Assembly (NCBI GenBank): GCA_039196965.1
Contig: JBCCUK010000011.1
Coordinates: forward strand, 1-64,000
Reading direction: 5' to 3'
Source of the DNA: CALLCD01 sp039196965
GTDB taxonomy: Bacteria; Pseudomonadota; Alphaproteobacteria; Caulobacterales; Hyphomonadaceae
DNA: 64,000 bases
The notes under the pieces are model-generated. The model ran no database searches. It was not told the DNA's origin and worked only from the letters and a program-made list of their open reading frames with translations. The position numbers and the translations under genes were made by a program. This document shows positions 58,449 through 64,000 of the stretch, one piece after another; within the stretch, counting starts at the first letter, position 1; each line of letters begins with the position of its first letter.

Positions 58449-61400
58449 ATGAATCCTGCTGAGTTTTCGATCCGCAATCGGCTGATTTGCTTCATTTTTA
58501 TCATTGGTTCGCTCGCTGCCGGCTGGTTCGCCTACCAGAATATGGCGCGGTTCGAGGATCCTGAATTTACGATCCGTGAAGCCGTCATTATCACCCAGTA
58601 TCCCGGTGGAACCCCAGAGGAGGTGGCTGAAGAGGTTACGGAAGTCCTGGAATCAGCTGTTCAGGAACTACAGGAAGTCGAGGAAGTCCGGTCCGTTTCT
58701 TCTCCTGGGCTCTCTCGCGTAACCGTCGAGATAAAGTACGAGTTTTCGCCAAGTAAGGAAGCGCTCCAACAAATCTGGTCTAAGCTGCGCAATAAAGTCG
58801 CCGATGCCTCGATAAATCTGCCTCCGGGCGCGACGACGCCCCTGGTCAATGATGATTTCGGAGATGTCTATGGCATCTACTATCTCCTGACCGGTGACGG
58901 CTTTACGCCAAAAGAGCTCTACGAGTACGCGAAGGATTTAAGAACTGAGCTGCTTCGTGGCGATGGCGTGGCCAAAGTCGTGATCGGCGGCGTGCAACAG
59001 GAAATTATTTATGTTGAAATCGCGCGGGAGCGTGCTGCGCAGCTAGGGGTATCTGTTCAACAGGTCTACGACGATCTGGCGCAACAAAACTCTGTCGTCT
59101 CGGCCGGCGACATTAAGGTCGGTGAGCGTCGCCTGACCATAACGCCGACAGGTAGTGTGGACAGTGTTAGCGCGATTGAGAACATAATCGTCTCCACGGC
59201 CACAAGCGGAACGCTCGTCTATCTTAAAGACATTGCCACTGTCAGCCGGGCCTATAGTGATCCGCCAACACAGATCATCCGGTTTAATGGCGAGCCTGCA
59301 ATCGCCCTCGGTATCTCCAATGTTACCGGTGCAAATGTAGTGAAAATGGGTGAATCGATTGACCAGATACTGGCGGCATCGACCAGCCGCCGGCCCATTG
59401 GGATCGAAATCCACGAATACTATCACCAAGGCAAAATTGTTGAGGTTTCAGTTCTCGATTTCGCGATGAACGTACTCGCGGCACTGGTTATTGTTCTGGT
59501 CACGCTTCTGATTTTCATGGGCCCCCGCTCGGCGATTATCATTGGGGCTGTACTCGTTCTGACAATTGCAGCCACGCTGGCCACTATGCAACTGTCTGGA
59601 ATTCCCATGCACCGCATATCCCTCGGTGCGCTGATTATTGCCCTCGGCATGCTGGTGGATAACGCTATCGTGGTTACGGAAGGCATTCTGGTCGGCGTTC
59701 AAAACGGTCGGAAGAAAATCGATATTGCTAAAGAGATCGTATCAAAAACGATATGGCCGCTTCTGGGCGGAACACTGGTAGGCATTATCGCTTTTGCTCC
59801 TATTGGGTTCGCGCCGGGTTCGACTGCCGAATATACCGGTCACCTTTTCTGGGTGGTGATGATTTCGCTTCTGTATAGCTGGCTATTTGCCATCACGGCC
59901 GTACCGCTGTTTGCCGATCTTCTCTTCAAGGAAAACCCGGATGCCGCCGGTGGCGAACCGAAGGGAGACGGCATATTTTTCGGTACTTACAAGGGTTTCA
60001 TGCGGGCCGTTCTGGCCGGACGGTGGGTTGTTGCGGCCGTGGCGGTTGCCATGTTCGCGGCATCAATCTGGGGATTTCAGTTTATCAAACCGGGTTTCTT
60101 TCCAACATCGACCAGTCCTCAAGTTGTTGTCGATTACTGGTTGGCTGAGGGCACGGACATTTCTGAAACTGAGAGCGATATGGTGCAGCTAGAGCGTCAA
60201 CTCGCAGGATTTGAAGGGGTGCAGGACGTGCAGACCCTTATTGGTGGCGGGACACTTAGATATATGCTCGTTTATTCACCTGAAGCGAACAACAGTGCCT
60301 ATGGTCAGTTCCTTTTAAAGGTTACGTCCTTTGATGAAATCGACCGGTTGATACCCGAGATACAGGCGCACATCGATAACAATTATCCAAATGCTCAGGC
60401 AAAGGTCTGGCGCTTTCAATTGGGGCCGGGCGGCGGATCGAAGATTGAGGCGGCTTTCAAAGGTCCAGAGCCTGCCGTGTTGCGCCGCCTCGCAAATGAG
60501 GCGAAAGCCATTATGGCCGCAGATGGCCGTGCGATTTCGATCAAGGATGATTGGCGTCAGCCTGTAAGTGTTTTCCAGCCGATTTATTCAGAGGGACGTG
60601 GACGCCGTCTCGGGATATCGCGTGAGGAACTTGCGAATGCTCTGTCGACGAACTTTTCAGGGAAGTCCGTAGGCGTTTACCGGGAGGGCGATGAGCTCAT
60701 CCCGATTGTGGCGCGCGCTCCCCTTGAAGAGCGTCAGGATGCGCAGTCTATGGCCGGTATTCAGATCGTGAGTCCTGTCACGGGAGAGACGGTGCCGCTG
60801 CTTGAAGTTGTCGACGGTCTGGAAACGGTCTGGCGCGACGGGCAACTTCGCAAAGTTGACCGCATATTTACGCTGAAGGCTCAGTCGGACCCTATGGCTG
60901 GAGAGCTTGCGGGCAATCTCCAAGCCCGTGTGCAGCCGCTGATCGAGGCGATGGAACTGCCTGATGGCTACATACTCGACTGGGACGGAGAATATGGAGA
61001 CAGCGCCGAGGCTAACGAGAACCTTGCCAGCACAGTGCCGCTTGGTTTTCTGGCCATGGTGCTGGTTGTCGTCGTGCTCTTTAATGCTATCCGGCAGCCA
61101 TTGGTAATCTGGCTTGTCGTCCCGCTCTCACTGGTGGGCGTTGTTCTCGGCCTCGTTAGTACGGGAACACCCTTCGAGTTCATGGCGATTCTTGGGCTTC
61201 TTTCCCTGTCCGGCCTCTTGATCAAAAATGCAATCGTGCTTGTTGATCAGATGGATCTTGAAATCCGCGAAGGTAAACCGCGTTTCGACGCTGTGATCGA
61301 TAGCGCTGCGAGCCGCGTTCGACCGGTCATGATGGGGTCTCTGACAACTGTGCTCGGCGTCATTCCGCTCGTCGGGGATGCATTTTTTCGGTCCATGGCA

Positions 61401-61511
61401 ATTGTCCTCATGTTCGGCCTCACCTTCGCCACGTTGCTGACATTGATCGTCGTGCCAGCGCTTTATGTTATCTTTTTCCGTATCAAGAGCTCTGAGCGGA
61501 GCCTTGCCTAG
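58449..61511 (+). CDS. RND-family efflux transporter, copy 2
   Basis: A 1020-aa inner-membrane pump, strongly similar along its length to the 31.7-kb copy: MNPAEFSIRNRLI start, LGMLVDNAIVVTEGILVGVQNGRKKIDIAKEIVSKTIWPLLGGTLVGIIAFAPIGFAPG, and LIKNAIVLVDQMDLEIREGKPRFDAVIDSAASRVRPVMMGSLTTVLGV. As in copy 1 the second TM4 Asp is Asn. Full length, no break. Part of a complete adaptor-pump-channel operon. Confidence 0.95.
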   Translation: MNPAEFSIRNRLICFIFIIGSLAAGWFAYQNMARFEDPEFTIREAVIITQYPGGTPEEVAEEVTEVLESAVQELQEVEEVRSVSSPGLSRVTVEIKYEFSPSKEALQQIWSKLRNKVADASINLPPGATTPLVNDDFGDVYGIYYLLTGDGFTPKELYEYAKDLRTELLRGDGVAKVVIGGVQQEIIYVEIARERAAQLGVSVQQVYDDLAQQNSVVSAGDIKVGERRLTITPTGSVDSVSAIENIIVSTATSGTLVYLKDIATVSRAYSDPPTQIIRFNGEPAIALGISNVTGANVVKMGESIDQILAASTSRRPIGIEIHEYYHQGKIVEVSVLDFAMNVLAALVIVLVTLLIFMGPRSAIIIGAVLVLTIAATLATMQLSGIPMHRISLGALIIALGMLVDNAIVVTEGILVGVQNGRKKIDIAKEIVSKTIWPLLGGTLVGIIAFAPIGFAPGSTAEYTGHLFWVVMISLLYSWLFAITAVPLFADLLFKENPDAAGGEPKGDGIFFGTYKGFMRAVLAGRWVVAAVAVAMFAASIWGFQFIKPGFFPTSTSPQVVVDYWLAEGTDISETESDMVQLERQLAGFEGVQDVQTLIGGGTLRYMLVYSPEANNSAYGQFLLKVTSFDEIDRLIPEIQAHIDNNYPNAQAKVWRFQLGPGGGSKIEAAFKGPEPAVLRRLANEAKAIMAADGRAISIKDDWRQPVSVFQPIYSEGRGRRLGISREELANALSTNFSGKSVGVYREGDELIPIVARAPLEERQDAQSMAGIQIVSPVTGETVPLLEVVDGLETVWRDGQLRKVDRIFTLKAQSDPMAGELAGNLQARVQPLIEAMELPDGYILDWDGEYGDSAEANENLASTVPLGFLAMVLVVVVLFNAIRQPLVIWLVVPLSLVGVVLGLVSTGTPFEFMAILGLLSLSGLLIKNAIVLVDQMDLEIREGKPRFDAVIDSAASRVRPVMMGSLTTVLGVIPLVGDAFFRSMAIVLMFGLTFATLLTLIVVPALYVIFFRIKSSERSLA

Positions 61512-61530
61512 TCTGGAAGGGTTATCTGTC

Positions 61531-62922
61531 ATGTTTGTTCTCCGCACTCCTATCTTGCTGACAGCAGCGTGCTGTCTGTTCGCCGCGTGTGAAGCAGTCC
61601 CGGGGCGCGAAGAGGCAGCTGAAATAGCCCGCAGCGAAATTCAGGATACCCCGGAGTATTGGCAAGCCGCGGCCGCCCGGATTGGTGAGGTGGAAAGCGG
61701 CTGGATCGCCACGTTCAACGATCCAAAGCTTGAGGAACTTGTCAGAGAAGCTCAGGCCAACAATCGGAATTTGCGAACCGCCGCCCTTAACGTGGAGCGG
61801 TCCTGGTTGCTCGCACGGCAAGCCGGCGCGGAGCTCAGCCCACAGGTCAACCTCACAAGTGGTGCCGGTGGCGGCGGCAATTTTGACGGTGTGGGTGACA
61901 GCGATTTCAGTGTGGGTGTTCAAGCGCAATGGGAATTGGATGTCTGGGGCCGCATTCGCTCTGGGCAACAAGCCGCGACAGAAAGTGCGGAAGCTGCGGA
62001 GGCGGACTACCGCTTCGCTCAGCTTTCGATCGCCGCCGGTGTGGCACGGGCTTACTTTGCCGCCATCAATGCCGAGCAACAATCGCTGATTTCGTCTGAG
62101 ATCGTCGATGCGCTGAGTGAGACCGGACGGATTGTGCAGGTCCGCTATGACAATGGTTTCGCGACGGCTCAGGAACTTGCCCTCGCCAAAGCTGATATAG
62201 CCTCCGCCAATGATACGTTTGCCACAGCTGAGCAGGCAAAAGACAGCGCGTTACGTGCTCTTGAATTATTGCTCGGCCGCTATCCGTCAGCTGATTTGTT
62301 TGTCGGCACGACGCTGCCATTGAAGCCCGAAGATCCGCCTGCTGGATTGCCTTCCGAATTGCTCGAGCGTCGCCCCGATTTGATCGCAGCTGAACGCCGA
62401 ATAGCAGCGGCGATCGATACGGTTGATCAGGCAAAAGCCGCGCGGCTGCCGCAGATCAGCCTTACAGCGAGCACTGGTGGTTCTTCCTCCGATCTGTCGA
62501 ACATTCTCAGCCCGACCAATCTCGCATGGACGGCCGCTTCAAACCTTCTCGTGCCGCTGATTGACGGGGGTGCCCGACGCACACAGGTTGAGATCAATAC
62601 GGTGGAGCAGCAAACAGCCGTAGAAACGTATGCCGATGCTGCATTGAACGCTTTCTCTGAAGTTGAGCAAGCCCTTGCAGACGGCCTGACCATTCGTCGG
62701 CGGAAAGTCTTTGTAGAAGAAGCAAAGATCCAATCGGACGAAGCACTAAGACTGGCTCAGATACAATATAATGAGGGAGAGACGGATCTTCTTTCTGTTC
62801 TGCAACTCCAACAGGCCGCGTTCGGTGCGGAAAGCACCGTGCTAACCGTGAACCGGCTTGAACTCGATCAGTATGTCGACCTCAATCTGTCGTTGGGCGG
62901 TAATTGGGATGATCAACCCTAA
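61531..62922 (+). CDS. NodT-family outer-membrane efflux factor, copy 2
   Basis: A 463-aa lipoprotein channel from ATG 61531 (MFVLRTPILLTAACCLFAAC, Cys20); the frame extends 22 codons into the RND gene but a GGAAGGG site favours the later start. OEP repeats: VGVQAQWELDVWGRIRSGQQAATESAEAAEADYRFAQLS and ELLLGRYPSADLFVG...GLPSELLERRPDLIAAERRIAAAIDTVDQAKAARLPQISL. Paralogue of the 34.7-kb factor. Confidence 0.93.
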   Translation: MFVLRTPILLTAACCLFAACEAVPGREEAAEIARSEIQDTPEYWQAAAARIGEVESGWIATFNDPKLEELVREAQANNRNLRTAALNVERSWLLARQAGAELSPQVNLTSGAGGGGNFDGVGDSDFSVGVQAQWELDVWGRIRSGQQAATESAEAAEADYRFAQLSIAAGVARAYFAAINAEQQSLISSEIVDALSETGRIVQVRYDNGFATAQELALAKADIASANDTFATAEQAKDSALRALELLLGRYPSADLFVGTTLPLKPEDPPAGLPSELLERRPDLIAAERRIAAAIDTVDQAKAARLPQISLTASTGGSSSDLSNILSPTNLAWTAASNLLVPLIDGGARRTQVEINTVEQQTAVETYADAALNAFSEVEQALADGLTIRRRKVFVEEAKIQSDEALRLAQIQYNEGETDLLSVLQLQQAAFGAESTVLTVNRLELDQYVDLNLSLGGNWDDQP

Positions 62923-62975
62923 TCTCAAAGGGTGGTTGCTCCGATGCCTGACGACATCGAAACTGAAATCAGACA

Positions 62976-64000
62976 ATGTGTATAAACAGGCTACTGATAA
63001 CCGTACTCGCATCATTGCTGGGTGTTTTTTTTCCTGCCAGTGCATGCGACTTTGATGATGAAGACGGGCTTGACATCGCGCTGGTTCTGAGCGGAGGAGG
63101 CGCATTCACGACAACGCAAGTCGGAGCCATGACCCTCATTGAAGAGCTTGGTGTGCCGATCCATTGCGTGCTCGGCACCAGTATGGGGAGCGTCACCGGT
63201 GCCATGTATGCCGGTGGCTACAGCGCCGAAGAAATCGCGGATATCTATCGTGACAGAGACTGGGCTGCCATCTTTCGAGGTGGAGTGAGCCGTAACGAGA
63301 AACCCTATCTGCAAAAGGAAAACGAGGATCAGTACTTTTCGGACTATGTTGCCGGGCTAGGGCCGAATGGCATTACACTACCTGGTGGTTTTGGAGATAT
63401 GAGTGGCCTTCAAGCCGAATTCCGGAAGCTGTTTTCCCATCTTTCAAACGATATCGATTTTTCGACGGATCTTCGCGTGCCTTACCGCGCCGTCGCAATG
63501 GACTTATCGACGGGAGATGCGAAGGCTTTCGCAGATGGTGATGTCGTTCAATCCATCCTCGCTAGCATGGCCGTTCCCGGGGTATTCTCACCGCGGGAGA
63601 TTGATGACCGCCTCTATGTAGACGGGGGAATGGCGTCTCAGCTTCCGGTGCGGATCGCAAAGGAAATGGGCGCAGATATTGTCATCGCTCTCGATACGAC
63701 CGTCGAACCGCCGGAATTGTCTGGTGCGCAGTCGATCGCGTCCGCTTCGCAGCAGATCGTTCGAATCACCGTCTATCGCAATTGGCTCGATGATATTGCC
63801 AATCTGACTGAAGATGACCTCCTGCTCCAACCAAGTCTTGAAGGCCTCTCGACCGCAAGCTTTAACAGGGCTGAACAAGGTCTAGCCTCCGGTCGTAAGG
63901 AAGCTGAAGCATTTCGGGATCGTCTGCTGGCTATAAGGGCGAAAGCAGCCCCCCTGCGGGATCAGATTTTGGATCCGTCAGTCCCCTTTGATGGAGGGGA
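62976..64000 (+). CDS. Patatin-like phospholipase, secreted, 3' end cut by window edge
   Basis: From ATG 62976: signal peptide MCINRLLITVLASLLGVFFPASAC, then the patatin fold. Oxyanion loop SGGGAFTTTQVGAM (39-52), nucleophile elbow GTSMG with Ser69, and the catalytic Asp216 in VDGGMASQLPVRIA. The reading frame is open at position 64000, so at least 341 residues; members of this RssA/BamA-domain type can be 300-750 aa. Probably acts on periplasmic or outer-membrane lipids. The Shine-Dalgarno is weak. Lies 53 nt after the efflux factor and may be co-transcribed with it. Confidence 0.9.
   Translation, partial: MCINRLLITVLASLLGVFFPASACDFDDEDGLDIALVLSGGGAFTTTQVGAMTLIEELGVPIHCVLGTSMGSVTGAMYAGGYSAEEIADIYRDRDWAAIFRGGVSRNEKPYLQKENEDQYFSDYVAGLGPNGITLPGGFGDMSGLQAEFRKLFSHLSNDIDFSTDLRVPYRAVAMDLSTGDAKAFADGDVVQSILASMAVPGVFSPREIDDRLYVDGGMASQLPVRIAKEMGADIVIALDTTVEPPELSGAQSIASASQQIVRITVYRNWLDDIANLTEDDLLLQPSLEGLSTASFNRAEQGLASGRKEAEAFRDRLLAIRAKAAPLRDQILDPSVPFDGG

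Overview
The window looks like an alphaproteobacterial chromosome of moderate GC. The pointers are the LuxI/LuxR pair, TetR-controlled RND pumps with NodT-type outer-membrane factors, a Baeyer-Villiger monooxygenase, and a DUF3141 protein next to a MaoC-phosphotransacetylase fusion. Genus cannot be fixed from sequence alone. There are no rRNA genes, no complete tRNA gene that I could find, and no CRISPR array.

Positions 1-29.7 kb are accessory. A tyrosine integrase (28218-29519) lies beside a 50-nt copy of the 3' end of a tRNA-Thr(GGT) gene (29667-29716), the usual right attachment site of an integrated element. I saw no matching left site, so the element may start before the window. Inside it are several blocks. 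(a) A minus-strand luxR-luxI-phyH-orf operon (0.2-2.95 kb). (b) A 4-kb stretch (3.57-7.54 kb) where five unrelated genes, including a macrodomain-like protein, a lipoprotein and a SpoU-type RNA methylase, are each separated by copies of one short repeat. (c) A six-gene minus-strand operon (7.6-10.25 kb) in which five leaders carry the same RNA hairpin directly before the ribosome-binding site, preceded by a second hairpin of varying sequence. (d) Phage- or satellite-like genes (10.5-28.2 kb): a ribbon-helix-helix protein behind twin palindromes, a nuclease lipoprotein, two large virion-type proteins (418 and 1253 aa, the second ending in HTH-like repeats), small packaging-type genes without a large terminase, a RusA-like protein, a translationally coupled replication operon (Prim-Pol, DUF3987 helicase-like) and an AlpA regulator.

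Positions 29.7-42.2 kb hold a TetR gene divergent from an RND efflux operon, then a crotonase, a second TetR with a perfect 22-bp operator, and an oxidative cluster it faces (PhyH dioxygenase, SnoaL-like, Baeyer-Villiger monooxygenase, FAD amine oxidoreductase).

After about 0.94 kb of noncoding DNA, 43.1-57.0 kb is one tightly packed plus-strand cluster: DUF3141 hydrolase, MaoC-Pta fusion, acetate kinase, CoA-transferase A and B, then seven V/A-type ATPase genes in the order B-D-I-K-E-DUF2764-A. This joins substrate-level ATP formation (acyl-CoA to acyl phosphate to ATP) to an ion-pumping ATPase. The window ends with a second RND efflux operon paralogous to the first and a patatin-like phospholipase cut by the right edge.
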